Positions 8,656-16,228 of a DNA stretch of 64,000 bases are shown in pieces. The notes under the pieces are model-generated. The model was not told the origin of the DNA. It made no database searches and worked only from the letters and a program-made list of their open reading frames with translations. The translations under genes were made by a program, and so were the position numbers. The stretch is from assembly GCF_003951285.1 (NCBI RefSeq), contig NZ_RXFQ01000001.1:434001-498000 (forward strand), written 5' to 3'. Position 1 is the first letter of the stretch. Every line of letters starts with the position of its first letter. This stretch comes from Variovorax beijingensis. Its GTDB lineage: Bacteria > Pseudomonadota > Gammaproteobacteria > Burkholderiales > Burkholderiaceae_C.

Positions 8656-9819
8656 ATGAACAACAGCGACGATACCCGCTTTGCCGACATCCGCGATGCC
8701 GTGCGCGACCTGTGCGCGCAGTTTCCCAATGAGTACTTCCGCAAGATCGACGAGGCACGCGGCTACCCCGCCGAGTTCGTCGACGCGCTCACCAGGGCCG
8801 GCTGGATGGCCGCGCTCATTCCGCAGGAATACGGCGGCTCCGGCCTCGGGCTCACCGAAGCCTCGGTGATCATGGAAGAGATCAACCGCTCGGGCGGCAA
8901 CTCGGGCGCGTGCCACGGCCAGATGTACAACATGGGCACGCTGCTGCGCCACGGCAGCGAGGCGCAGAAGCGCGGGTACCTGCCACGCATCGCCACCGGC
9001 GAGCTGCGCCTGCAGTCGATGGGCGTGACCGAGCCCAGCACCGGCACCGACACCACCAGGATCAAGACCACGGCCGTGAGGAAGGGCGACCGCTACGTCG
9101 TCAACGGCCAGAAGGTGTGGATCTCGCGCATCCAGCATTCGGACCTGATGATCCTGCTGGCGCGCACCACGCCGCTTGCAGAGGTCAAGAAGAAGTCCGA
9201 AGGCATGTCGATCTTCATCGTCGACCTGCGCGAGGCCATCGGCAAAGGCATGACGGTGCGGCCCATCCTGAACATGGTGAACCACGAGACCAACGAGCTG
9301 TTCTTCGAGAACCTCGAGATCCCTGCCGAGAACCTGATCGGCGAAGAGGGCCAGGGCTTCAAGTACATCCTCGACGGCCTCAATGCCGAGCGCACGCTGA
9401 TCGCGGCCGAATGCATCGGCGACGGCTACTGGTTCATCGACAAGGTCACGGCCTACGCCAAGGAGCGCGTGGTGTTCGGCCGGCCCATCGGGCAGAACCA
9501 GGGCGTGCAGTTTCCGATTGCCGAGGCCTTCATCGAGATCGAAGCCGCCAACCTCATGCGCTATGAAGCCTGCCGCCTGTTCGATGCGCGCGAGCCCTGC
9601 GGCGCGCAGGCCAACATGGCGAAGTACCTGGCGGCCAAGGCGAGCTGGGAGGCCGCCAATGCCTGCCTGCAGTTCCATGGCGGCTTCGGCTTTGCCTGCG
9701 AATACGACATCGAGCGCAAGTTCCGCGAGACGCGGCTCTACCAGGTGGCGCCGATCTCGACCAACCTCATCCTCAGCTATGTGGCGGAGCACATGCTCGG
9801 CCTCCCACGCTCGTTCTGA
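8656..9819 (+). CDS. Acyl-CoA dehydrogenase
   Basis: The 387-residue flavoprotein is a single-module acyl-CoA dehydrogenase. Visible motifs are IPQEYGGSGLGL (N-terminal helical domain), QSMGVTEPSTGTDTTRIKT (flavin-contacting loop), VNGQKVWISRIQHSDL, and the C-terminal KERVVFGRPIGQNQGVQFPIA and LQFHGGFGFACEYDIER. The end RLYQVAPISTNLILSYVAEH differs from the usual GTxEIQ block (AP-I-S in place of GT-x-E). An alternative base is likely, perhaps the Glu of LNAERTLIAAE. The ATG at 8656 lies 5 bases after the preceding stop, so translation is probably coupled. It should introduce a 2,3 double bond into the pathway intermediate before the MmgE/PrpD step. Confidence 0.9.
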   Translation: MNNSDDTRFADIRDAVRDLCAQFPNEYFRKIDEARGYPAEFVDALTRAGWMAALIPQEYGGSGLGLTEASVIMEEINRSGGNSGACHGQMYNMGTLLRHGSEAQKRGYLPRIATGELRLQSMGVTEPSTGTDTTRIKTTAVRKGDRYVVNGQKVWISRIQHSDLMILLARTTPLAEVKKKSEGMSIFIVDLREAIGKGMTVRPILNMVNHETNELFFENLEIPAENLIGEEGQGFKYILDGLNAERTLIAAECIGDGYWFIDKVTAYAKERVVFGRPIGQNQGVQFPIAEAFIEIEAANLMRYEACRLFDAREPCGAQANMAKYLAAKASWEAANACLQFHGGFGFACEYDIERKFRETRLYQVAPISTNLILSYVAEHMLGLPRSF

Positions 9820-9828
9820 AGGCGCGCC

Positions 9829-11190
9829 ATGACCTCATCGCATCATCCCAGCCGGGACCTCGCCACCTTCGCCACCGAACTGAAGTTTTCAGACATTCCC
9901 GCCCCCGTGCTGCGCCGCACCGAGGACCTGATGCTCGACTGGCTGGGCTCGGTGCTCGCGGCGCGCACGGCGCGGCCGGTGCGCAGCATCGAGCGCTTCG
10001 CGCAGATGATGGGGCCGGCCGGCGGGCCGAGCGAGATGCTCACCTCGCGCCGCACCACCTCGCCAGTGTTCGCCGCGCTCGTCAACGCCGCGGCCTCGCA
10101 CTACGTGGAGCAGGACGACGTGCACAACGGCTCGGTGTTTCATCCCGCGGCCGTGGTCATCGCGCCCGCGTTGGCCGTGGCGCAGAGCATCGGGGCCAGC
10201 GGTGCGCAGCTGCTGACGGCGGTGGTGGCGGGCTACGAGGTCGGCATCCGCGTGGGCGAGTTCCTCGGACGCTCGCACTACAAGACCTTCCATACCACCG
10301 CGACGGCGGGCACGCTCGCGGCTGCCGCCGCCGTGGGCCGACTGCTCGAACTCACGCCGCAGCAGATGCTGCATGCCTTCGGCTCGGCCGGCACGCAGTC
10401 GGCCGGCGTCTGGGAGTTCCTGCGCGATGCGGCCGACTCGAAGCAGCTGCACTGCGCGCATGCGGCCGCGAGCGGACTGATGTCGGCCTACCTGGCGCAG
10501 GACGGTTTCACGGGCGCGGCGAAGGTGCTCGAAGGCGCGCAGGGGCTCGGCGTGGGCATGTCGAGCGATGCCGATCCGGCACGGCTCACCGACCGCCTCG
10601 GCACACGCTGGGCACTGGCCGAGACCTCGTTCAAGTACCACGCCTCCTGCCGCCACACGCATCCCGCGGCCGACGCGCTGCTGCAGGTGATGAGCGAGCA
10701 CCAGCTCGCGCACGGCGACGTGGCCCGCGTGACCGCGCACGTGCACCAGGGCGCCATCGACGTGCTGGGCCGCGTCACGGTGCCGGCCACCGTGCACCAG
10801 GGCAAGTTCTCGATGGGTACGGTTCTCGGCCTGATCGCGGTGCACGGGCGCGCCGGCCTGGGCGAGTTCGACCGCGACTTTCTCGCGCCCGAGGTGGCCG
10901 CGTTCCGCGACAAGGTGGCGATGGAGCTCGACGCCGAGGTCGACACCGCCTACCCCGCGCGCTGGATCGGCAAGGTCAGCGTGCAGACCCGCGACGGCCG
11001 CACGCTGGCCGGCCGCGCCGATGAGCCCAAGGGCGACCCGGGCAACAGCCTGAGCCGTGCCGAGATCGAGGACAAGATGCAGCGCCTCGCGCACTACGGC
11101 GAGGGCGCCACGGCCGACGAGGCGAAGGCGCTGTGCCAGCGCATCTGGCAGCTCGGGGCGACGCCGCGCGTGGGCCGCTGGCTCGGCTGA
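9829..11190 (+). CDS. MmgE/PrpD family protein
   Basis: The 453-residue cytosolic protein belongs to the MmgE/PrpD family, which includes 2-methylcitrate dehydratase, cis-aconitate decarboxylase and iminodisuccinate epimerase. Family features are the N-terminal LMLDWLGSVLAAR, then HYVEQDDVHNGSVFHPAAVVIAPALA, GYEVGIRVGEFLG, HTTATAGTLAAAAAVGRLL, and the C-terminal KYHASCRHTHPAADALL with its His-rich active-site segment. It starts 9 bases after the acyl-CoA dehydrogenase stop and ends the plus-strand operon. A dehydratase, hydratase or decarboxylase acting on a di- or tricarboxylic acid would fit between the dehydrogenase and the citryl-CoA-lyase-like enzyme. The substrate is unknown. It converges on the decarboxylase-like gene, with 24 bases between. 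Confidence 0.9.
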   Translation: MTSSHHPSRDLATFATELKFSDIPAPVLRRTEDLMLDWLGSVLAARTARPVRSIERFAQMMGPAGGPSEMLTSRRTTSPVFAALVNAAASHYVEQDDVHNGSVFHPAAVVIAPALAVAQSIGASGAQLLTAVVAGYEVGIRVGEFLGRSHYKTFHTTATAGTLAAAAAVGRLLELTPQQMLHAFGSAGTQSAGVWEFLRDAADSKQLHCAHAAASGLMSAYLAQDGFTGAAKVLEGAQGLGVGMSSDADPARLTDRLGTRWALAETSFKYHASCRHTHPAADALLQVMSEHQLAHGDVARVTAHVHQGAIDVLGRVTVPATVHQGKFSMGTVLGLIAVHGRAGLGEFDRDFLAPEVAAFRDKVAMELDAEVDTAYPARWIGKVSVQTRDGRTLAGRADEPKGDPGNSLSRAEIEDKMQRLAHYGEGATADEAKALCQRIWQLGATPRVGRWLG

Positions 11191-11214
11191 GGGGCCGCCT
11201 CGTATCTTTGGCGC

Positions 11215-11928
11215 TCAGGCCTCGGCGAACAGCCGCCCCTGCCCCGGCGAGCGCGCATCGAGGCCCGCAGTGCGCACGAGGTCCCAGAAACCCGCGGGCG
11301 AACTCGACACCACGGGCAGCTGCAGCCGTGCTTCCACTTCGCGCACGGCATCGAGCGTGACCAGACCGCCGCATGAAATGAGGATGCCGTCCGCTCCGGG
11401 CTGCGCATCGAACACCCGCAGGCACAGCTCGATCAGCACCTGCGTGGGCACCCTGCCCACGGCCTGCACGTCGGAGATGGCCAGCCCCTCGAGCGCCAGC
11501 GGCTCGAAGTCGCTCTGTTCGAGGTAGCGCCGCAGATGTGCGTTGACCTCGTCGATGTAGGCCGTGGCCACCGCCACGCGGCGTACGCCCAGCTGGCGCA
11601 GCGCGCCGACGATGGCGTTGCTCATGGTCGTGCAGGGCAGGCCGGTGGCGCGCGCCATCTCGACTTCGAGCTGCCGGTTGAACGCGGCGCCGCGAAAGAA
11701 GCTCAGCGAGGTGCCCATGAGCGAGACCGCGACAGCGCCCCGCGCCTTGAGCGCCACCGCCTTCTCGACCACCGAGTCGATCACCTCCGTGTACCCACGC
11801 GTGGAAATCTCGCCCAGGCCGAGGCCCAGCGCGCTGAAGCGGATGCGCTCGCCATACAGCAGCGGGCCGTCCACCGGCACCGCGCCGGCGGCCGGCGGCA
11901 CGATCAGGCCCAGGTGCGGCAGCGCCAT
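11215..11928 (-). CDS. Arylmalonate decarboxylase-like (Asp/Glu racemase superfamily)
   Basis: The 237-residue protein is closely similar, from memory, to Bordetella bronchiseptica arylmalonate decarboxylase. That enzyme removes CO2 from 2-aryl-2-methylmalonates without cofactor. Shared segments are GLIVPPAAGAVPVDG, SLMGTSLSFFRGAAFN, LPCTTMS, ATAYIDEVN, ISCGGLVTLD and VVSSSPAGFWD. The residues I recall as catalytic or dioxyanion-binding (Thr75, Ser76, Tyr126, Cys188, Gly189 in the Bordetella enzyme) appear here as Thr73, Ser74, Tyr124, Cys186 and Gly187. Only one of the two cysteines of related racemases is present (Gly72 replaces the other), which favours decarboxylation over racemisation. 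The gene starts directly after the Bug stop (no gap), so it is the last gene of the LysR-enolase-Bug block. Its natural substrate is unknown. Confidence 0.88.
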   Translation of the reverse strand: MALPHLGLIVPPAAGAVPVDGPLLYGERIRFSALGLGLGEISTRGYTEVIDSVVEKAVALKARGAVAVSLMGTSLSFFRGAAFNRQLEVEMARATGLPCTTMSNAIVGALRQLGVRRVAVATAYIDEVNAHLRRYLEQSDFEPLALEGLAISDVQAVGRVPTQVLIELCLRVFDAQPGADGILISCGGLVTLDAVREVEARLQLPVVSSSPAGFWDLVRTAGLDARSPGQGRLFAEA

Positions 11929-12936
11929 CTACTTGCCCTCCGCCACGATGTTCTGCTCGGCGATGATGCGTTGCCAGCGCTTCGTCTCCTCGGCCATGTC
12001 CTTGCCGAGCTGCGCCGGCGTGGCGTAGGCGCGCAGCGTGCCTTGCGCGGCCGCCGCAGCGCCGGCCTCGGGCGTGTCGAGCACCGTCTTCACCGCAGCC
12101 GAGAGCTTGTCGACGATCTCGTCGGGCGTGCCGGCGGGTGCGAGCACGAAGATGCGCGGCGCCACGTCGAAGCCCGGCAGCGCATCGGCCAGCGGCGGTA
12201 CGCTTTCCGCGCCTTCGAGCCGCGCGGTGTTCATCAGCGCGATGGCGCGCAGCTTGCCGGCCTTGGCCTGCGCCATGCCGGCCGTGGCGCTGACCACGCC
12301 GATGGGCACCTGCCCGCCGACCACGTCGGGCACGATCTGCGCGGCGCCGCGGTAGGGCACGTGCACCACCTTGCTGCCGCTGGTCTGCTTGAGCATCTCG
12401 AAGCCCAGGTGGTGCACCGTGCCCACGCCCGAGGTGGCGTAGGAATAGTGTCCCGGCCGGGCCTTGATCTCCTTCACGAATTCGGCCGGCGTCCTGGCCG
12501 GGAAGTCGTTGCCTGTGACGATCATCAGCGGCGAGACGAAGGCGCCCGCGACGGGCCTGAAGCTGGTAAGCGGATCGACCGGCGCCTTCGGCTGCAGCAG
12601 CCTGGCGGCCAGCAGCGCGCTGTCGCCCATCATCAGCGTGTAGCCGTCGGGCGCCGACTTGGCGACGTACTCGGCAGCGATCATGCCGGTGGCACCGGTC
12701 CGGTTGTCGACCATCACCTGCTGGCCGAGCACCGCCGAAAGCCGCGTGCCGAGCAGGCGCGCGACCGCATCGACGCCGCCGCCGGCCGAATAGCCGACCA
12801 CGAGGCGGATCGGCTTGTCGGGGTACTTCTGGGCCCAGGCGGCGGGCGCGGCGAACAGGCCCGCGAGGCCCAGGGCCATGGCCGCGCGCATGGCCTGCCG
12901 GCGCGCGGGGTGAACAAGATCTGCAGCTTTTTTCAT
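11929..12936 (-). CDS. Bug/TctC-family periplasmic binding protein
   Basis: The 335-residue receptor begins MKKAADLVHPARRQAM, with a long basic signal peptide and likely cleavage after AAPAAWA (~residue 35). The mature N-terminus PDKPIRLVVGYSAGGGVDAVARLL and VMVDNRTGATGMIAAEYVAKSAPDG are typical of Bug proteins, as is HVPYRGAAQIVPDVVGGQV. It should bind a small carboxylate in the periplasm. The ATG at 12936 is preferred over one at 12954 because GGAG sits at the right distance upstream. It is followed immediately by the arylmalonate-decarboxylase-like gene, implying that its ligand could be that enzyme's substrate. No membrane TctA/TctB partner is encoded in the window. Confidence 0.88.
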   Translation of the reverse strand: MKKAADLVHPARRQAMRAAMALGLAGLFAAPAAWAQKYPDKPIRLVVGYSAGGGVDAVARLLGTRLSAVLGQQVMVDNRTGATGMIAAEYVAKSAPDGYTLMMGDSALLAARLLQPKAPVDPLTSFRPVAGAFVSPLMIVTGNDFPARTPAEFVKEIKARPGHYSYATSGVGTVHHLGFEMLKQTSGSKVVHVPYRGAAQIVPDVVGGQVPIGVVSATAGMAQAKAGKLRAIALMNTARLEGAESVPPLADALPGFDVAPRIFVLAPAGTPDEIVDKLSAAVKTVLDTPEAGAAAAAQGTLRAYATPAQLGKDMAEETKRWQRIIAEQNIVAEGK

Positions 12937-12987
12937 CGTGTCTCCAAATGTCATCGGTCGGTCGCCGTCTGCGCGGCTCCTTCAAGT

Positions 12988-13073
12988 GCACCCGCGGAAC
13001 CGGCTTTGCCGGGCCGCCGGGTGCGCCCCCCAGTGGGGGGAAGCGCCAAAGGCGCTTCGGGGGGCGTCCATCT
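12988..13073. repeat. Structured intergenic repeat, copy 1
   Basis: Three consecutive hairpins are visible: GCACCCG (12988-12994) with CGGGTGC (13018-13024) enclosing CCGGCTTTGCCGG; CCCCCC AGT GGGGGG (13026-13040); and AAGCGCC AAA GGCGCTT (13041-13057). A second copy lies at 19950-20040, where the first stem has four compensatory base-pair changes. Both copies abut the stop codon of a minus-strand gene, here the enolase-superfamily gene, and may act as a 3' end or terminator element. The element also separates this gene from the Bug gene downstream. Confidence 0.75.
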
Positions 13074-14228
13074 TTATGCTTTGCCCTTGCCGCGCGAAGT
13101 GGGCAATTTCGCGAGCTCGCGCACGCGATCCGCGTTGGGCACGAAGCCCAGGCCCGGTGTCTCCGGCAGCTGCAGCCAGCCGTCCTGCGGCACCGGCAGG
13201 CCGTCGAAGACCTGCTTGAGCATCTGCACGGCCACGTAGTGGTATTCGGCCATGCCGCCGTTCGACACGCCCGCATGCAGGTGCATGTTGTGGAAGGGCC
13301 AGGCGCCGCCGTTGTCGATCGGCACGTTGAAGGCTGCGGCCATGCCCGCGATCTTGAGGCACTGCGAATAGCCGCCCGAGATGGTCACATTGGGCTGCAG
13401 CACGTCGGCCGCCTGGTTCACCAGCAGGTCACGGAAGCGGAAGGCCAGCCCTTCGTTCTGTCCGCAGGCCAGCGGGATGCTGGTGCGCGCGCGCAGCTGG
13501 GCCATCTGCCGCACGTCGTTCTGCGTGAGCGGCTCCTCGAAGAAGCTGATGCCGTAGGGCTCGATGCGGCGCGCGAGCTCGGTGGCGTGGAACAGGTCGA
13601 GGCCGCAGTTGGCATCGACGTACAGCTTCACGTCGGGCCCGACCGCCTCGCGCACGGCGGCCACGCGGCGCACATCCTCGGCAATGACCTCGTCGATGGG
13701 CCGCGGCTCGTCGCGCCGCGCGAGCGCATGGCCGCCGACGGTCATCTTCAGGCGCCGGAAGCCCTGCGAGACCCAGAGCCTGGCGGCGGCGGCGAGCTGG
13801 TCGCGCTCGAAGAAGCCGAAGCCGAAGGTCGCATAGACCGGCACCCTGGAGCGCGCACCGCCCAGCAGGCGCCACAGCGGCTGGCCGAGCGCCCTGGCCT
13901 TCAGGTCCCACAGCGCGATGTCGAGCGCGGCGATGGTGTGGCTCGCATAGCCGGTCTGGCCGCGCGGCGAGAGCAGCCAGTAGAGCTTCTCCCACAGGCG
14001 CTCGGTGGCCATCGGGTCTTCGCCGATCAATGCCGGGCCGGCCACCTCGCGCACGGCGGCGGCAATGATCTCTTCTTCGGTGATGGCCGTCATGCCATGG
14101 CCGACGAGGCCGGTGTCGGTCTCGATCTCGGTCAGGCAGAGCGAGAGCGAGGTCTGCTGGTTGAGCCCCAGCACATCGATGGTGACGGGAATGTTCAGCG
14201 GCGTGGCGCTGACGCGGATGATCTTCAA
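13074..14228 (-). CDS. Mandelate racemase/muconate lactonizing enzyme family protein (enolase superfamily)
   Basis: The 384-residue protein is an enolase-superfamily enzyme, which abstracts a proton alpha to a carboxylate using Mg2+. The N-terminal capping domain (1-125) has TAITEEEIIAAAVREVAGPAL, and the barrel has SHTIAALDIALWDLKARALG. Expected residues: Lys161 in RRLKMTVGG; metal ligands Asp205 (YVDANCG) and Glu231/232 (FFEEPL). At the third ligand position Gln257-Asn-Glu259 (ACGQNEG) replaces the usual Glu. A His-containing block PFHNMHLH (321-328) could supply the second base. The start is TTG at 14228, backed by AGGAGA eight bases upstream; no suitable ATG is near. It is the first structural gene after two LysR genes and lies upstream of the Bug and decarboxylase-like genes. 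The substrate is unknown, probably a hydroxy or aryl acid. Confidence 0.85.
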   Translation of the reverse strand: MKIIRVSATPLNIPVTIDVLGLNQQTSLSLCLTEIETDTGLVGHGMTAITEEEIIAAAVREVAGPALIGEDPMATERLWEKLYWLLSPRGQTGYASHTIAALDIALWDLKARALGQPLWRLLGGARSRVPVYATFGFGFFERDQLAAAARLWVSQGFRRLKMTVGGHALARRDEPRPIDEVIAEDVRRVAAVREAVGPDVKLYVDANCGLDLFHATELARRIEPYGISFFEEPLTQNDVRQMAQLRARTSIPLACGQNEGLAFRFRDLLVNQAADVLQPNVTISGGYSQCLKIAGMAAAFNVPIDNGGAWPFHNMHLHAGVSNGGMAEYHYVAVQMLKQVFDGLPVPQDGWLQLPETPGLGFVPNADRVRELAKLPTSRGKGKA

Positions 14229-14308
14229 GAATGTCTCCTTTTGCCTTGCTTCGGCTGCACGATTCTTGGTGCGCAGTCCGTGGAGAACAATTCGTTTTTG
14301 GCGGGCGC

Positions 14309-14333
14309 GAGGCTTCGCGCCGCGCGAAGCCTC
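14309..14333 (-). terminator. Perfect 11-bp hairpin after LysR gene
   Basis: GAGGCTTCGCG (14309-14319) pairs perfectly with CGCGAAGCCTC (14323-14333) across a 3-base loop. It starts six bases beyond the LysR stop codon (14339-14341) on the minus strand. No T-run follows, so it is either a weak or Rho-assisted terminator or an mRNA-stabilising 3' hairpin. It would separate the LysR transcript from the enolase-superfamily operon. Confidence 0.55.
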
Positions 14334-14338
14334 GGGGC

Positions 14339-15226
14339 TCAGTCCGGCCGGCCGAGGTGCTCCAGCACCGAGCGCGCGGCCGCGGTGAGGTCCTGCTGCC
14401 GCCGCACGCACAGCAGGTGGCGGCGCACCGCCCACGGCGCATCGAGCTTCAGGCAGCGCAGCTTCAGTATCTGCAGCTGCGGCAGGATGGCCGCATAAGG
14501 CAGCACGCCGATGCCCACGCCCTGCTCCACCATGCGGCACACCATGTCGAAGCTGCCCACCTGCATGCGCACCTTGAGCGGCAGCTGCGCCTCCAGCGCC
14601 GCATTCAGAAGTACGCGGTGCAGCGCCGTGCCTTCGCGCACCACGATATGGTCGTGCCGCAGCACCTCGTCCACGCCGATGCGCTTGCGCCTGGCCAGCG
14701 GATGGACGCGCGCCACCACCACGGCCAGTTCGTCGCTGCGGTAGGGCAGGCATTCGAGCATTTCGGCCGGCGTGTTGCCCTCGATCACGCCGATGTCGGC
14801 CAGGCCGGCCTGCACGGCCTTCACCACCTCGGTGCTGGCGCGCTCCTGCAGGTCGATCTTGAGCACGGGATGCAGCCGCAGGAAGGAGCCGATCTGCGCG
14901 GGCAGGAACTGCGCGATGGTGGACGCGTTGGCCGTGATGCTGACCACGCCCGCCACGCCGTTCTGGAAGTCGTCGAGCTCGGCGCCCAGCCGGTCCATGG
15001 CGGAGAGCACGGCGCGTGCATGCAGCAGCAGGCCGTGGCCCGCCGAAGTGAGCGTCACGCCGCGCGCATGGCGCACCAGCAGCGGCAGTCGCGCGCGGGC
15101 TTCCAGATCGGAGATGCGCTTGCTCGCGGCCGCGAGCGCGATGTGGCAGCGCTTGGCGCCTTCGCTGATGCTGCCGTGGTCGGCCACGGCCACGAACAGG
15201 CGCAGCGACTTCAGGTCGGCGGACAT
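14339..15226 (-). CDS. LysR-family transcriptional regulator (1)
   Basis: The 295-residue regulator has an N-terminal winged helix-turn-helix with LKSLRLFVAVADHGSISEGAKRC, AAASKRISDLEARARLPLLVRHARGVTLTSAG, then a linker helix and a two-lobed effector domain. That domain opens VAGVVSITANASTIAQFLPAQIGSFL and includes MVCRMVEQGVGIGVLPY near the end. The ATG at 15226 gives the usual LysR N-terminus. It lies 16 bases downstream of a second LysR gene of similar sequence and upstream of the enolase-superfamily operon on the same strand. It probably senses a carboxylate intermediate and controls this block. The effector is unknown. Confidence 0.92.
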   Translation of the reverse strand: MSADLKSLRLFVAVADHGSISEGAKRCHIALAAASKRISDLEARARLPLLVRHARGVTLTSAGHGLLLHARAVLSAMDRLGAELDDFQNGVAGVVSITANASTIAQFLPAQIGSFLRLHPVLKIDLQERASTEVVKAVQAGLADIGVIEGNTPAEMLECLPYRSDELAVVVARVHPLARRKRIGVDEVLRHDHIVVREGTALHRVLLNAALEAQLPLKVRMQVGSFDMVCRMVEQGVGIGVLPYAAILPQLQILKLRCLKLDAPWAVRRHLLCVRRQQDLTAAARSVLEHLGRPD

Positions 15227-15242
15227 GGCCTGCGCGCCCTCT

Positions 15243-16133
15243 TCAGGGCGCAACGAGGTGGTCGAACAGCTCGCGCGCCGAGGCCGGCAGCTGCTCGCGG
15301 CTGCGCGCGATGAGCTTGAGCTCGCGCTCGGCCCAGGCATCGCTGAGCGCCACGGTCGCGATGCGCATCGCCATCGACAGCCGCTGCGCCGACGAGGCCG
15401 GCAGCACGCCCACCCCCACGCCCGCCTCGATCATCAGGCAGATCGCCTCGAAGCTGCTGACCTGGATGCGCGGGTTGAAGCCGCGGCCGGCCAGCTCGGC
15501 GCGGCGCTGCAGAAAGCGGTGGATGGCGCTGCCATGGTGCAGGCCCACGTGCTGCTCGTCGAGCGTGTCGGCAAAGGCCACCGAGGGCGCACCCGCCAGG
15601 TGGTGCGCGGCAGGCACCACCAGCACCAGCTGGTTGCGGCCGAAGGGGCGCGCGTCGAGCTCGCCGGTGTGCACGTCGCCAGCCAGGATGCCGATGTCGG
15701 CCTCGCCATCGGCCACGGCGCGCACGATCTCCTCGCTCAGGTATTCGCGCAGGTCCACCTGCACCGCGGGATGCTGGGTGAGAAAGCCGGCCAGCTTCTG
15801 CGGCAGGTATTCGGTGATGGAGGTGGTGTTGGCGAACACGCGCACATGGCCCTTGATGCCCTTGCCGAAGTCCTGCATGTCGCAGCGCAGGTGCTCCATC
15901 TGCTGCATCACGCGCTTGGCGTGGTAGAGCACCGCCTGCCCGGCCGCCGTGAGGCTCACGCCCTGCGCGCTGCGGTGCAAGAGCTTGCCGCCCACGGCCT
16001 CTTCCATCTGCTTGATGCGGGTGGACGCGGCTGCCAGCGAGATGCAGGCCTTCTCGGCGCCGCGCGTGAGGCTGCGCGCGTCCGCCACGTAGACGAACAG
16101 TTTCAGGTCGAACAGGTCGAAATGCAGGTTCAC
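15243..16133 (-). CDS. LysR-family transcriptional regulator (2)
   Basis: The 296-residue LysR-type regulator begins MNLHFDLFDLKLFVYVADARSLTRGAEKACISLAAASTRI, followed by LLHRSAQGVSLTAAG, the standard winged-helix pattern. The effector domain begins IKGHVRVFANTTSITEYLPQKL and ends with ICLMIEAGVGVGVLPASSAQRL. Its domain landmarks line up with those of the neighbouring LysR, so the pair probably arose by duplication or tandem capture within the same subgroup. Spacing (16 bases) suggests co-transcription. One could control the divergent CoA-dependent cluster and the other the decarboxylase block, but this is inference. Confidence 0.92.
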   Translation of the reverse strand: MNLHFDLFDLKLFVYVADARSLTRGAEKACISLAAASTRIKQMEEAVGGKLLHRSAQGVSLTAAGQAVLYHAKRVMQQMEHLRCDMQDFGKGIKGHVRVFANTTSITEYLPQKLAGFLTQHPAVQVDLREYLSEEIVRAVADGEADIGILAGDVHTGELDARPFGRNQLVLVVPAAHHLAGAPSVAFADTLDEQHVGLHHGSAIHRFLQRRAELAGRGFNPRIQVSSFEAICLMIEAGVGVGVLPASSAQRLSMAMRIATVALSDAWAERELKLIARSREQLPASARELFDHLVAP

Positions 16134-16228
16134 CGGACAAGCGCGCCAGAAGGGAAAGAAGCGTGCATTGTCCGGCGAATGGCGCTGCGCGCGCCGGCCT
16201 CAGGGTTTGACCTCAGGAGCGGGCCCGC

